Shown here: positions 50,429-59,949 of the stretch, piece by piece | Numbering within the stretch: the stretch's first letter is position 1 | Layout: every line of letters begins with the position of its first letter | Assembly: GCF_001612945.1 (NCBI RefSeq) | Contig: NZ_BDBK01000012.1 | Span: 186,001 to 250,000 of the forward strand | Source of the DNA: Nocardia inohanensis NBRC 100128 | GTDB taxonomy: Bacteria > Actinomycetota > Actinomycetes > Mycobacteriales > Mycobacteriaceae | Length of the DNA stretch: 64,000 bases | Reading direction: 5' to 3' | Position numbers and translations under genes: made by a program | The notes under the pieces: generated by a model | Databases searched by the model: none | Told to the model about the DNA's origin: nothing | The model's input: only the letters and a program-made list of their open reading frames with translations

Positions 50429-50857
50429 GTGACCGAACAAGATACGAAGATCACCGCCATTACCGCATTCTTCGATGCCTATGCCCGCTATGACTTGGAC
50501 GGCATGCGCGCCGTGCTCACCGAGGACATCGAGTGGACCATTCCGGGGCATCATGCGCTGTCGGGGACCAAGCGGGGCATCGATGAGGTGCTGGCATTCT
50601 TCGATGCGCTGGCCAAGGCGGGCATGAAGGCGGAGACGTTCTTTCTCGAAGCCAATGACGAGTATGTGGTGGATATTCACCGCGGCTACTCGACCGCGGG
50701 CGCGGGCCAGGTGGACACCATCTGGGCGCTGGTCTGGCATTTCGATGCGGCCGGGAAGGTCGATCGGGTGGTGAACCTCTCCGGTGATCAGCATCAGATG
50801 GATAGCTATGTCTGGCAGAACTTCACACTTGCCCCGTTGCCGGATCGACTCGGGTAG
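50429..50857 (+). CDS. SnoaL-like (NTF2 fold) protein
   Basis: A 142-residue cone-fold protein. FFDAYARYDLDGMRAVLTED, IEWTIPGHHALSGTKRGIDE and WALVWHFDAAGKVDRVVNLS are typical of SnoaL/ketosteroid-isomerase-like proteins that isomerise, cyclise or just bind small lipophilic compounds. GTG start follows TAGAGA by 6 bases. The gene abuts the convergent TetR gene with no spacer. Confidence 0.82.
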   Translation: MTEQDTKITAITAFFDAYARYDLDGMRAVLTEDIEWTIPGHHALSGTKRGIDEVLAFFDALAKAGMKAETFFLEANDEYVVDIHRGYSTAGAGQVDTIWALVWHFDAAGKVDRVVNLSGDQHQMDSYVWQNFTLAPLPDRLG

Positions 50858-51454
50858 CTAGGAACGCAGTTCGAGCCGCCGCACCAAAGCGACCAGGGCC
50901 GCGCGCAGGGTGGCCGGTGAGTCGGTGTCCGCGCCGAGGATCATCCGGACCACCTGCGGTGCGGCGAACCACCAGGCCGCGAGTGCCGCGACCGCGTACA
51001 GCAGGTATCCGGGTGCGACGTCGTCGGCGAGCTTGCCGGCGCGCTGGGCGGCGGCCAGAGCCGCGACCTTGTCGGCGTAGTGCGAGGCGCGGGCGGATTC
51101 GGCGGGGAGTTCGCCGCCGCCGTGCTGCAAGCCCTCCCAGTACATGAGGCGCAGGAACTGGGGGTGGGTCTGGTGGAAGTCGAAAACGTGGCCGGCGTAT
51201 TCGGCCAGGTCGCCGGCGCTGTCGGCGGAGAGTGGGCTGGCTGCGGCGAGTTGTTCCAGCTGGTCGGTGAGGACGGCTTCGAACAGGCCGCTCTTGTCGC
51301 CGAAGTACTGGTAGATCCGTTCCTTGTTGATTCCGGCGCGGGTGGCGATGGCCGCGACCCGCGCCCCGTCGGGGCCGCGTTCGGCGAATTCGTGCACCGC
51401 CGCTTCCAGCAGTCGCCGTTTGGTGCCCTCGGTATCCCACGCCATGCGCACCAT
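50858..51454 (-). CDS. TetR family regulator divergent from ilvD
   Basis: A 198-residue TetR repressor. The helix-turn-helix is at ~8-52 (TKRRLLEAAVHEFAERGPDG, ARVAAIATRAGINKERIYQYFGD in two parts). The ligand domain carries TPQFLRLMYWEG-like blocks (HPQFLRLMYWEGLQ), typical of AcrR members. ATG 51454 is preceded by GGAGA. Three CAACnG..CGGTTG boxes lie in the gap to the divergent dehydratase, so that gene is the expected target. Confidence 0.87.
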   Translation of the reverse strand: MVRMAWDTEGTKRRLLEAAVHEFAERGPDGARVAAIATRAGINKERIYQYFGDKSGLFEAVLTDQLEQLAAASPLSADSAGDLAEYAGHVFDFHQTHPQFLRLMYWEGLQHGGGELPAESARASHYADKVAALAAAQRAGKLADDVAPGYLLYAVAALAAWWFAAPQVVRMILGADTDSPATLRAALVALVRRLELRS

Positions 51455-51465
51455 CCAACCATCTC

Positions 51466-51535
51466 CAACCGCATGGTTGCGGTTCACCCCGCCGGTATGC
51501 AAGACTCCAACCGTGCGGTTGCAACTGCACGGTTG
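51466..51535. promoter_or_regulatory. Three palindromic boxes between TetR and ilvD genes
   Basis: CAACCGCATGGTTG (51466-51479), CAACCGTGCGGTTG (51508-51521, perfect 6-bp arms) and CAACTGCACGGTTG (51522-51535). The last two abut. Box 1 and box 2 are 42 bases apart, four DNA turns, so proteins bound there face the same side. Confidence 0.72.
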
Positions 51536-51561
51536 GAGATTGGGATTCAGGAGGTGGCATC

Positions 51562-53415
51562 GTGCCCGCATTGCGTTCGCGCACCGTCACGCACGGTCGG
51601 AATATGGCGGGGGCTCGCGCGCTCATGCGCGCCAGCGGCGTCCCGTCGGCGGATATCGGCCGCAAGCCGGTCATCGCCATCGCCAACAGCTTCACCGAGT
51701 TCGTGCCGGGGCACACCCATCTCCAACCGGTCGGGCGGATCGTGTCGGAGGCGGTACGAGCGGCGGGCGGTATTGCGCGCGAGTTCAACACCATCGCCAT
51801 CGACGACGGAATTGCCATGGGGCACAGCGGAATGCTGTATTCGCTGCCGTCGCGGGATCTGATCGCCGATTCGATCGAGTACATGGTGAGCGCGCACTGC
51901 GCCGACGCACTGGTGTGTATCTCCAACTGCGACAAGATCACCCCGGGCATGCTGATGGCGGCCATGCGGTTGAACATCCCCACCGTGTTCGTCTCGGGCG
52001 GGCCCATGGAGGGCGGCAGCGCCGTACTGGTCGACGGCACCGTCCGCAGCCGCTTGGACCTCATCGTCACCATGGCCGAGGCCGTCTCCCCCGACGTGTC
52101 GGATGAGGATATGGCGCGCATCGAGGAGAACGCCTGCCCGACCTGCGGGTCCTGCGCGGGCATGTTCACCGCCAATTCCATGAACTGCCTGACCGAGGCG
52201 CTGGGTCTGGCGTTGCCGGGCAACGGCACCGTGCTGGCCACCCATACCGCGCGCAAGGCGCTGTACGAGTCGGCCGGGCATACGGTGATGGAGTTGACCC
52301 GCCGCTATTACGAGCAGGACGACGACCGGGTGCTGCCCCGGAACATCGCCACCCGTGAGGCTTTCGACAATGCGATGGCGTTGGATCTGGCCATGGGCGG
52401 GTCCACCAACACCGTGCTGCACCTGCTGGCGGCGGCGCAGGAAGCGGGGCTGGACTACACGCTGACCGATATCGAGAAGATGTCCCCGCAGATCCCGTGC
52501 CTGTGCAAGGTCGCACCGAACGGCAGCTATCTGATGGAGGATGTGCATCGCGCGGGCGGTATGCCCGCCATCCTGGGTGAGCTGCATCGCGGGGGCCTGC
52601 TGCACCGGAATGTGCATGCGGTGCACGCGGATTCGCTCGATGCGTGGCTGGCCGAATGGGATGTGCGCGCCGAGAAGCCCTCCCCCACCGCGCTGGAGAT
52701 GTTCCATGCCGCACCCGGCGGGAAGCGTTCGGCCACGGCCTTCTCACAGTCCGAGCGCTGGCACACCCTCGATGTCGATGCCGCCGACGGCTGCATCCGC
52801 GATCTCGCTCACGCGCATTCCCGCGACGGCGGTTTGGCGGTGCTGCGCGGCAATCTCGCACCCGACGGCGCGGTGGTGAAGTCGGCGGGCGTGGCCGAGC
52901 ACATGCACACCTTCACCGGACCGGCCGTCGTGGTCGATTCGCAGGAAGAGGCGGTGGAGGCGATTCTCTCCGGCCGCATCCAGCCCGGTGACGTGCTGGT
53001 GATCCGCTACGAGGGGCCGCGCGGCGGACCGGGCATGCAGGAGATGCTGTATCCCACTTCGTATCTCAAGGGCCGCGGTTTGGCCGGTGCGTGCGCGGTG
53101 GTGACCGACGGACGGTTCTCGGGCGGTTCTTCGGGGCTGTCCATCGGGCACATCTCGCCGGAGGCAGCGGCCGGCGGGCCGATCGCGCTGGTGCGGGACG
53201 GGGATGCCGTGACCATCGATATCCCCTCGCGCGGTATGACTTTGGCGGTCGAGGATGCGGAACTGGCCGCGCGCCGCGCGGAGCTGGAGGCAGGCGGCGG
53301 ATACCGGCCGCGCCAGCGTGACCGTCAGGTCTCGCTGGCGCTGCGCACCTACGCCATGCTCGCCACCTCCGCCGATCGCGGCGCGGTCCGCGATGCGTCG
53401 AAACTGCCTGCCTGA
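51562..53415 (+). CDS. ilvD: Dihydroxy-acid dehydratase (IlvD/Edd family)
   Basis: A 617-residue Fe-S dehydratase. The cluster cysteines lie in SNCDKITPGM and CPTCGSCAGMFTANSM (with the family's CxxCGxC block), and the Mg/substrate residues in AMGGSTNTVLHLLAAA and GPRGGPGMQEMLYPTSY. IlvD converts 2,3-dihydroxy-isovalerate to 2-ketoisovalerate; Edd-type relatives work on sugar acids. Length and blocks fit IlvD. The GTG follows GGAGG. A dedicated TetR repressor is unusual for housekeeping ilvD, so a specialised paralogue is possible. Confidence 0.87.
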   Translation: MPALRSRTVTHGRNMAGARALMRASGVPSADIGRKPVIAIANSFTEFVPGHTHLQPVGRIVSEAVRAAGGIAREFNTIAIDDGIAMGHSGMLYSLPSRDLIADSIEYMVSAHCADALVCISNCDKITPGMLMAAMRLNIPTVFVSGGPMEGGSAVLVDGTVRSRLDLIVTMAEAVSPDVSDEDMARIEENACPTCGSCAGMFTANSMNCLTEALGLALPGNGTVLATHTARKALYESAGHTVMELTRRYYEQDDDRVLPRNIATREAFDNAMALDLAMGGSTNTVLHLLAAAQEAGLDYTLTDIEKMSPQIPCLCKVAPNGSYLMEDVHRAGGMPAILGELHRGGLLHRNVHAVHADSLDAWLAEWDVRAEKPSPTALEMFHAAPGGKRSATAFSQSERWHTLDVDAADGCIRDLAHAHSRDGGLAVLRGNLAPDGAVVKSAGVAEHMHTFTGPAVVVDSQEEAVEAILSGRIQPGDVLVIRYEGPRGGPGMQEMLYPTSYLKGRGLAGACAVVTDGRFSGGSSGLSIGHISPEAAAGGPIALVRDGDAVTIDIPSRGMTLAVEDAELAARRAELEAGGGYRPRQRDRQVSLALRTYAMLATSADRGAVRDASKLPA

Positions 53416-53419
53416 CGGG

Positions 53420-54643
53420 TTATTTCAGGTAGACCGGCAGGCGGTCGTGACCATTGGAGATGAAGCTGGGCACGGCGCCCAGCTCACCGGGTTCGACCGC
53501 CAGCCGCAGTTCCGGGAACCGCGCGAACAGCGCGGGCAAGGCCACTTTCGCCTCCAGCCGGGCCAGGGGCGCACCGAGGCAATGGTGTGCCCCGTACCCG
53601 AAGGCCAAGTGCTCCTTGCTCTCCCGGGTCAGGTCGAACTCGTTCGCGGTGGGGCCGTGCAGCTTCGGGTCCCGGTTGGCGGCGGCATAGGAGGCGAGAA
53701 TGGGCTCGCCCTCAGCGATCCGGACCCCGCCCACTTCGAGGTCCTGCACCGCGTAACGCAGCGGCAGGTGCGCGACCGGGGCTTGGTAGCGCAGCGATTC
53801 CTCGACCAGATCTTCCCAGCTCACCTCGCCCGCAGTGAGTTTCGCCAGCTCACCGGGGTGCGTCAGCAGCGTGAAGACGGCTTGGTCCAGGAGGTTCACG
53901 GTGGTTTCGTGCCCGGCGCTGATCACCAGCAGCAGGGTGTCCATGAGTTCGGTATCGGTGAGCGTGGACCCGTCGTCCTCGTCCCGGGCGGCGATCAGCA
54001 CGCTGATCATGTCGTCGCCCGGCCGCTGCTGCCGGCGCGACACGAGTTCGGCGAGCAGCTCGTACATTTCGCCGTACTTCGCCATCGATTCCCCGGGCGT
54101 GAGCGTGGTGTCGAAGAACGCGTCCACGCAGGACCGCAGGGTCGGGTTCAGCTCCTCGGGCACATCCAGCATCTCGGAGATGACCTGGATGGGCAGCGGA
54201 TAGGCGAAACTTTCACGCAGGTCCACGGATTCACCATCGGGCGTCTTCGCGAGGGTGTCGAGCAGGTCCGCGGTGATGCGCTCGATGCGCGGCTGCATGG
54301 CCGCGGTCCGGCGATGGGTGAACGCGGGCGCGACCAGCTTGCGCAGCCGCCGATGGTCCACGCCGTACGCGGTGAACATGCTCGACACCGAAACCCACGG
54401 ATACAGCGCCCAATCCTGCGGCACTTCACCGTTGATGAACGCGGGCCAATGCTGTTTCGCCGACTTAGATACCCGCGGATCGGTGAGCAGGTTCTTCAGC
54501 AGTGCCACATCGCTCACCGACCAGGCGCGAATACCGCCGGGCAGTTCGACGAGGGTGACGGGGCCGCGTTCGCGCAGCCGCGCGGCCTCACCTTGGATAT
54601 CGACTCCGGTGGGATCGAGAATGAGAGGTTCGTTGTCCGACAA
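53420..54643 (-). CDS. Cytochrome P450
   Basis: A 407-residue bacterial class I P450. The I-helix proton-relay AGHETT is visible, ExxR is in VEESLRYQ, and the haem-cysteine motif is FGYGAHHCLGAPLAR with the ligand at Cys355. It needs a ferredoxin and reductase from elsewhere; none is adjacent. It stands last in the minus-strand catabolic block, 20 bases after the thiolase stop, and is probably in the same transcript. The substrate would be a pathway intermediate or starting compound. Confidence 0.9.
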   Translation of the reverse strand: MSDNEPLILDPTGVDIQGEAARLRERGPVTLVELPGGIRAWSVSDVALLKNLLTDPRVSKSAKQHWPAFINGEVPQDWALYPWVSVSSMFTAYGVDHRRLRKLVAPAFTHRRTAAMQPRIERITADLLDTLAKTPDGESVDLRESFAYPLPIQVISEMLDVPEELNPTLRSCVDAFFDTTLTPGESMAKYGEMYELLAELVSRRQQRPGDDMISVLIAARDEDDGSTLTDTELMDTLLLVISAGHETTVNLLDQAVFTLLTHPGELAKLTAGEVSWEDLVEESLRYQAPVAHLPLRYAVQDLEVGGVRIAEGEPILASYAAANRDPKLHGPTANEFDLTRESKEHLAFGYGAHHCLGAPLARLEAKVALPALFARFPELRLAVEPGELGAVPSFISNGHDRLPVYLK

Positions 54644-54663
54644 GGGATCTCCTGACGTTGTCC

Positions 54664-55884
54664 TCAGTCGACGGCGGCCACCACGAAGCTCGCGACGGTG
54701 GTCACGCTGCCGCCGATGTTCACCGTAGCGACCCGGCGCGCATCCGGCACCTGAATGTCGCCCGCCTGCCCGGTGACCTGGCGGTGCGCGTCGAGAAGCA
54801 TGCGAACTCCGGTGGCGCCGACGGGATGTCCGATGCCGATGAGTCCGCCGCCGGGATTGACGGGAAGTCTTCCGTCGCGGGCGATTTCACCGGCTTCGAT
54901 GGCTTTCCAACTCTCGCCGGGCGCGGTGATGCCGAGGTGGTCGAGGGCCACGTACTCCGACATGGAGAAGCAGTCGTGGACCTCCACGGCGTCGACGGCG
55001 TCGATATCGGGGAGCCGGGCGCGGTCCAGGGCGTCGCGGACCGTGTGGTGCAGGTGCGGGAAGACGTAGGGGTCGTCGGCCGAGTAAGCCAGTTTCGCGT
55101 CCAGTGACAGGGCGGCGGTGCGGTGTCCCCAGCCTGCGATCACCGATCGACCGGCGGGCCGAATAGTGTTGCGCTGCTGAAGGAATCGTTCGGACACCAA
55201 GACCACCGCCGCGGCACCGTCGGTCATCTGGCTGCAATCCTGGCGGCGCAGCACTCCGGCCACCGGCGGATTGGCCTCGTCGTCGGCATCGAAGCTGTCC
55301 GGTGCGTACTTCCAATCCCGGGTTTGCGCAGCCGGATTCGAGCGTGCGTTGCCGATATTGAGTGCGCTGATGGCCCGCAGATGCGCCGGGTCGAGGCCGT
55401 AGCGGCGGTCGTACTCCTCGGCGATGGCGGCGAACATGCTCGGCCACACCAGATCCGTCCCCAGCGCTTCATGCCCGGCCCAGGCGGCCGCGCCCATGAA
55501 CCGTGCCGCTTGCCCGCCCGGCACGGTCTTCTCCAGCTCCGCGCCGATCACCAGCGCGCAGTCGTAGCGCCCGGACTCGAGGTCGGCCATGGCGGCGAGC
55601 ACGGCCATACTGCCGGAGGCGCAGGCGGCCTCGTGCCGGGTAGCCGGTACACCCCAGAATTGGGGCCGCACGGTGGCGGGCATCCCGCCCAACTGCCCTT
55701 GGCCGGTGAACAACTGCCCGAAGGCGTTGCCGACGTGGATGACCCCGATATCGGCCGCGTCGACCTGGGCGGCGCGCAACGAGTCGTCGACCACCCGGCT
55801 GAAAAGCGCATCGAATCCGAGTCCGGCGCGCTGCCAGTTGACGGCGAAATCCGTTTGGCTCCCACCGAGAATATGCACGGACAC
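54664..55884 (-). CDS. SCP-x-type thiolase
   Basis: A 406-residue thiolase-fold enzyme of the SCP2/SCP-x kind. The nucleophilic Cys is in HEAACASGSMAVLAAM, and the second site in VEVHDCFSMSEYVAL. The His is in GIGHPVGATGVRM. Such enzymes cut branched or steroid side-chain 3-oxoacyl-CoA. I chose GTG 55884 (VSVHILGG) because AGGAG lies 5 bases before. It follows the acyl-CoA ligase by 25 bases. Confidence 0.87.
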   Translation of the reverse strand: MSVHILGGSQTDFAVNWQRAGLGFDALFSRVVDDSLRAAQVDAADIGVIHVGNAFGQLFTGQGQLGGMPATVRPQFWGVPATRHEAACASGSMAVLAAMADLESGRYDCALVIGAELEKTVPGGQAARFMGAAAWAGHEALGTDLVWPSMFAAIAEEYDRRYGLDPAHLRAISALNIGNARSNPAAQTRDWKYAPDSFDADDEANPPVAGVLRRQDCSQMTDGAAAVVLVSERFLQQRNTIRPAGRSVIAGWGHRTAALSLDAKLAYSADDPYVFPHLHHTVRDALDRARLPDIDAVDAVEVHDCFSMSEYVALDHLGITAPGESWKAIEAGEIARDGRLPVNPGGGLIGIGHPVGATGVRMLLDAHRQVTGQAGDIQVPDARRVATVNIGGSVTTVASFVVAAVD

Positions 55885-55909
55885 AACAACTCCTGGAATT
55901 CTCGAAGGC

Positions 55910-57637
55910 TCAGAGACGCGCGCGCAGTTCGCGGCGCAGTAGTTTGCCGACCGGATTGCGCGGCAAGCTCGCCACGATCTCCAATCGTTCCGGCAGTTTG
56001 AACGAGGCCACGTCGCGCGATCGCAGATATGCGACGAGATCATCGAGGGTGACGGTGGTATTCGGCGCGGGAACCACAAAGGCACAGCACTTCTCACCGA
56101 GTACGGCATCCGGGTACCCGACCACCGCGACCTCCGCGATCCCGGGGTGATCGGCGAGCAGTCCTTCGATCTCGGCGGGCGCGATATTCATGCCGCCGCG
56201 AATGATGATCTCCTTGACCCGGTCCACGAATCGCAGATACCGGCCGCCTTCGCCGCAGAGTTCGAAAACGTCTCCGCTGCACAGGTATCCGTCCGCATCG
56301 AAGGGTGTGGTGGCGGCCGTACCCGCCAGGTAGCCGCCGAACACCGCCGGCCCGCGCATCCGCAGCTCGCCGCGTCCGCCGAGCTCGGTCACCTGGTCCC
56401 CGGTGACGACGTCGACGAGCTTCACCGCGGTGCTCGCGGCCAGCCGGGTCGCCCAGCGCACGCCCGCCGCACCGTAATGCGGAAGATGCTGGGCGCGCAC
56501 CGTCGGATCCGGGATGTCGGCCGGAGCGCCCAGCAGGCTCACACCCTCATTGGAGCCGAAGAAGTTCACGACGGCGATGCCGAGTTCCTCCTGCCAGCGT
56601 CGGACCACGGACGGCGGCAAGGGAGCGCCGCCGGAGCCGACGGTGTGCAGTGAACTCAGATCCGCGTGGGCGCGCAGCGCGTCGTTCTGGAGCAGCATGG
56701 TCAGCAGTGCCGGCGGCATACAGGTGTAGGTCACTCGATGCTCGGCGATCTGGCGCAGGAACACCGGCAGATCGAGCGGATGATGCTGCACCAGATGCCC
56801 GCCCGTCAGCAGCCACGGCAGGAGCGTGCCCGCGAATCCCGCCATGTTCACCATCGGGAACGGATTCAGCACCACCGATTCCGTGGTGAGCGCCAGCCCG
56901 TCCTGCACGCCGCGCGCCACCGCCAGCCAGTCGCCGTGACAACGTGGCACACCTTTGGGTGCGGCTTCGGTGCCGCTGGTCCAGCACACCGTGATCCGGT
57001 CGTTCACGGTCCGCTCGAGACCGGACTCGTAGTCGCACACCAGCTTTCGAGCTTCCTCCGGTGCCGGCGGCCCGACCTCGACGGCTTGCTCCGGCACCCG
57101 TGGCCCGAACGCGAAGACCACCCGTCGCCCCTCCGCGATCGTCAACGCTTCCGCGGCGAGCTCCCGATCCCCCAGCACGCCGGTGGTGATCAGCGCGTCC
57201 GCATCCGTGGCCGCCACGATCCCCGAGATCTCGTGCCGCCGGTACGAAACCGGCATCGGCGTCGCCACCGCACCGATCCGCCACAGCGCGAGATACGTGG
57301 CGGTCAGCGCGATCGAATTCGGCAGCAACACAGCCACCGTCGAGCCCTGCCGAATCCCGTTGGCCCACAATACGGCCGCGATATCGAGCACCTGATCATC
57401 GAGTTCCCGCCAGCTCGAGGTGCGTGGCGTCGCCCCGGTCAACTCGGCGAGATTCGCCGGATCACTGACCGCGGGCGCGGCCGGCGCTTCGGCGACGCGC
57501 CGCCGGAAGATCTCCGGAATCGTGTCCGGCTCCCACCAGCCGCGTTCGAGATATTCCCGCACCAGTTCCTCGGGATGGCAGCGGTGCGCGCCGGGTCGAT
57601 CAGTGGGAATTGCCGGGGAGAGAGTTGATTCGGCCAT
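55910..57637 (-). CDS. Acyl-CoA synthetase (AMP-binding family)
   Basis: A 575-residue ANL ligase that adenylates a carboxylic acid and joins it to CoA. Motifs are the P-loop VCWTSGTEAAPKGVPR, the adenylate-binding ELRMRGPAVFGGYL, the hinge YLCSGDVFE and KEIIIRGGMNIAP, and the catalytic lysine in PRNPVGKLLRREL. It lies inside the catabolic block, after the thiolase at 57697. In a carotenoid-cleavage pathway it would activate the acid formed from the aldehyde product. Confidence 0.9.
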   Translation of the reverse strand: MAESTLSPAIPTDRPGAHRCHPEELVREYLERGWWEPDTIPEIFRRRVAEAPAAPAVSDPANLAELTGATPRTSSWRELDDQVLDIAAVLWANGIRQGSTVAVLLPNSIALTATYLALWRIGAVATPMPVSYRRHEISGIVAATDADALITTGVLGDRELAAEALTIAEGRRVVFAFGPRVPEQAVEVGPPAPEEARKLVCDYESGLERTVNDRITVCWTSGTEAAPKGVPRCHGDWLAVARGVQDGLALTTESVVLNPFPMVNMAGFAGTLLPWLLTGGHLVQHHPLDLPVFLRQIAEHRVTYTCMPPALLTMLLQNDALRAHADLSSLHTVGSGGAPLPPSVVRRWQEELGIAVVNFFGSNEGVSLLGAPADIPDPTVRAQHLPHYGAAGVRWATRLAASTAVKLVDVVTGDQVTELGGRGELRMRGPAVFGGYLAGTAATTPFDADGYLCSGDVFELCGEGGRYLRFVDRVKEIIIRGGMNIAPAEIEGLLADHPGIAEVAVVGYPDAVLGEKCCAFVVPAPNTTVTLDDLVAYLRSRDVASFKLPERLEIVASLPRNPVGKLLRRELRARL

Positions 57638-57696
57638 GAGGGTCCCTGTGTTCGTAGTTCTCGACGGTGGAGGATGGTCGTTTCGGCCGTACCGGC

Positions 57697-58881
57697 TCAG
57701 CGGAGCCGGCGGAGCACCACCGCCGATCCGAGTCCGAGCGCGGCGGGAATCGCGACGAGCGCATGCTCGCCGTCGATGCGAGTGAGGGCGTCCAGGGCCT
57801 CGGCGAGGAGGATCCCGCCGGTCGCTCCGAGCGGATGACCGACGGCCAGCGCGCCGCCGGTGGGGTTCACGCGTTCGGGGTTCAGACCGAGTTCGCGCAT
57901 CACCACTATCGGTGTGACAGCGAAGGATTCGTTGATGATGGCCACGTCGATGCCGGCGGTCCCGACCCCCGCCCGATCCATGGCTCGCCGTGCGGCCGCG
58001 ACGGGCGCGGTGAGCAGCGGAGACCGTTCGGCGGCCTGCGCCGTCCCCGCGATGACCGCGCGCGGCGCACGACCCACCGAACCTTCCGCTCGGCGGCTGC
58101 CCAGCAATACCGCCGCGGCCCCGTCGGCGAGTTGCGGAGCGGTGGCGAGGGTATGCAATCCGGCTGCCGGTCGCGGCGCACCCGGCAGCCGCCGTGCCAC
58201 CCGATCCCATCCCGGATCGGCCTCGAACAGGGCCGGCAATGCGGCGAAGTTCTCCAGGCTCGCATCGGCCCGCGCTCCTTCGTCGGCGGCCAGCAGCAGG
58301 GTCCCGCCCTTGCGCACCGGTATCACCGAGTCCGAACCCGCTGCGCCCGAAGCCTTCCGATGCGAGCGCACCGCGTAGGCATCCAGCTCCGCCCGCCCGA
58401 TCCCGTGCACCGCCGCCGTCAGATCCGCCGACACCCCGATGGTGACGAACCCGGCCCGCTCCCCCAGATCCGGATCCGTGGCGATGCCCGGCCGATCCGA
58501 CAGCATGGGCACCCGCGACATGGATTCCACTCCGCCCGCGACCACCACGTCGGCGTATCCCGCCGCGACCCGCGCCGCACCGCTCTGCACCGCGTCCAGT
58601 CCCGAGCAACACAATCGCGAAACCACCCCGCCCGGAACCGAATCCGGCCAGCCCGCCCACAATGCGGCGGCCCGCGCCAGATCTCCGCCCTGCTCCCCCG
58701 CCACCGTGCTGATCCCCACGATGATGTCGTCGACCACCTCGGGCGGGCACGACCGCTGCTCCAATGCCGTCAGCAGCTGCCCGAACAATTCGTGCGGCGG
58801 GACATCGGCCAGAGTCCCCCCGCTCTTGCGCACCCGCCCCCTGGGCAACCGCACCGCGTCGTACACGTACGCCTCACGCAC
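57697..58881 (-). CDS. Thiolase, lacking the usual C-terminal cysteine
   Basis: A 394-residue acetyl-CoA-acetyltransferase-type thiolase. The nucleophile is in SRLCCSGLDAVQSG, the NEAFA-like box reads NESFAVTP, and the His is in VGHPLGATGGIL. The final Cys-x-Gly loop is replaced by VAIPAALGLGSAVV, with no Cys, so the catalytic base of normal thiolases is missing. It might act as a ketoacyl-CoA-binding or altered enzyme. It overlaps the LLM gene by 8 bases. Confidence 0.8.
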   Translation of the reverse strand: MREAYVYDAVRLPRGRVRKSGGTLADVPPHELFGQLLTALEQRSCPPEVVDDIIVGISTVAGEQGGDLARAAALWAGWPDSVPGGVVSRLCCSGLDAVQSGAARVAAGYADVVVAGGVESMSRVPMLSDRPGIATDPDLGERAGFVTIGVSADLTAAVHGIGRAELDAYAVRSHRKASGAAGSDSVIPVRKGGTLLLAADEGARADASLENFAALPALFEADPGWDRVARRLPGAPRPAAGLHTLATAPQLADGAAAVLLGSRRAEGSVGRAPRAVIAGTAQAAERSPLLTAPVAAARRAMDRAGVGTAGIDVAIINESFAVTPIVVMRELGLNPERVNPTGGALAVGHPLGATGGILLAEALDALTRIDGEHALVAIPAALGLGSAVVLRRLR

Positions 58882-59935
58882 GCTCCACCCCCAGCACGGT
58901 CTCCAGCGTGTAGCTCCCGCCCGGATCCTCGGCCGTGGTCACCGGCACGATCACCACTTCGTCGGCGCCGGCCTCCCGATAAGCCGTGAGCCGGGCCGCT
59001 ATCTCGGCTCGATCACCGAACATCCCTACTACCGCGGCCAATTCGTCCGGCACCGCGGCCAGCACGGCACGTGGCCGCGCCCCGCTGTGGGCCAGCCCTA
59101 CCACCTCGCCGAACCCGGCTTCGGTGAACATGGCGTCGTAGCCCGGCGCGCGCAAGTAACCCACGACCCCGCGTCTCAGCGTGGCCAGCATTTCCGGCGA
59201 CGGGTCGGCCGCGGCGGTCACCCAGACCGACACCGGCGGTGCGTCGTGTCCCGCGCGTTCGGCGAACTCCTTTATCGCGGTGACACATCGGGCCACCTGC
59301 GCGGGTGTGACCAGGTTCAGCACCACGCGGTCGGCGACCCGGGCCGCCGCCCTGAGCGCGCTCGCCCCGAAGGCCGCCAGCACCAACTCCGCCCGCGCAC
59401 GGGAGGGGTCATTGCCGCGACCGGCCATGACCTGAGAACCGCTCTGCGCCAATATGTCCGATTCCGTCCGGGGTGCCACCGGGAGCCGTAGCCGGAATCC
59501 GTTCATGCGCTCGGTCGCACCTTCGTACTCGACGCGGTCGCCCGACAGCAGTGCCCGGACGATGCGGGCGGACTCCTCCAGATGCACTGCGGTCCGGCGT
59601 CTTTCGCGGCCGTGCCAGTCACGCACCACCACCGTGCTGGAGGTGCCCAGCGCCACGTCCACCGGGCGGCCGGTGAGCGCGGCGACGCTGGCCACCCCCA
59701 TGGCGATGGTCGCCGGGGTGCGAACGTCCACGGCGAGGGGGCCCACGCACAGCGGTATGCGACCGGCGGTGCCGCCGATCGCGGAGGCCAGGGCGAAGGC
59801 GTCGAAGGTGGCCATCTCGCCGATCCAAAGTCGGTCGTAGCCGAGCTTTTCGGCGGTCTCGGCCACCAGGAGAGCATCGAGGGGGTCACGGTCCTGCCAG
59901 TACGGGAGGCTGACACCGAGAGCGGGATCGGTCAC
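58874..59935 (-). CDS. LLM-class (F420-dependent) oxidoreductase
   Basis: A 353-residue luciferase-like TIM barrel. The N-terminus GVSLPYWQDRDPLDALLVAE, the block LGYDRLWIGEMATFDAFALA, VGPLAVDVRTPATIAM and the C-terminal ADEVVIVPVTTAEDPGG are typical of F420-dependent hydride-transfer enzymes in actinobacteria. GTG start (VTDPALG) with AAGGG upstream. Position between dioxygenase and thiolase suggests oxidation of an alcohol, aldehyde or CoA-linked intermediate. Confidence 0.87.
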   Translation of the reverse strand: MTDPALGVSLPYWQDRDPLDALLVAETAEKLGYDRLWIGEMATFDAFALASAIGGTAGRIPLCVGPLAVDVRTPATIAMGVASVAALTGRPVDVALGTSSTVVVRDWHGRERRRTAVHLEESARIVRALLSGDRVEYEGATERMNGFRLRLPVAPRTESDILAQSGSQVMAGRGNDPSRARAELVLAAFGASALRAAARVADRVVLNLVTPAQVARCVTAIKEFAERAGHDAPPVSVWVTAAADPSPEMLATLRRGVVGYLRAPGYDAMFTEAGFGEVVGLAHSGARPRAVLAAVPDELAAVVGMFGDRAEIAARLTAYREAGADEVVIVPVTTAEDPGGSYTLETVLGVERA

Positions 59936-59949
59936 GCGGGGAACCCTTT

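Noticed and set aside
53403..53452. Bidirectional terminator between ilvD and the P450 gene
   Set aside because: Only partial CTGCC/GGCAG pairing is visible and the stem would overlap coding sequence; too weak to call.
55910..58750. A single 946-residue frame through the ligase region
   Set aside because: Residues before MAESTLSPAIP are Gly/Arg-rich read-through of the thiolase in another frame. The ligase has its own ATG at 57637.
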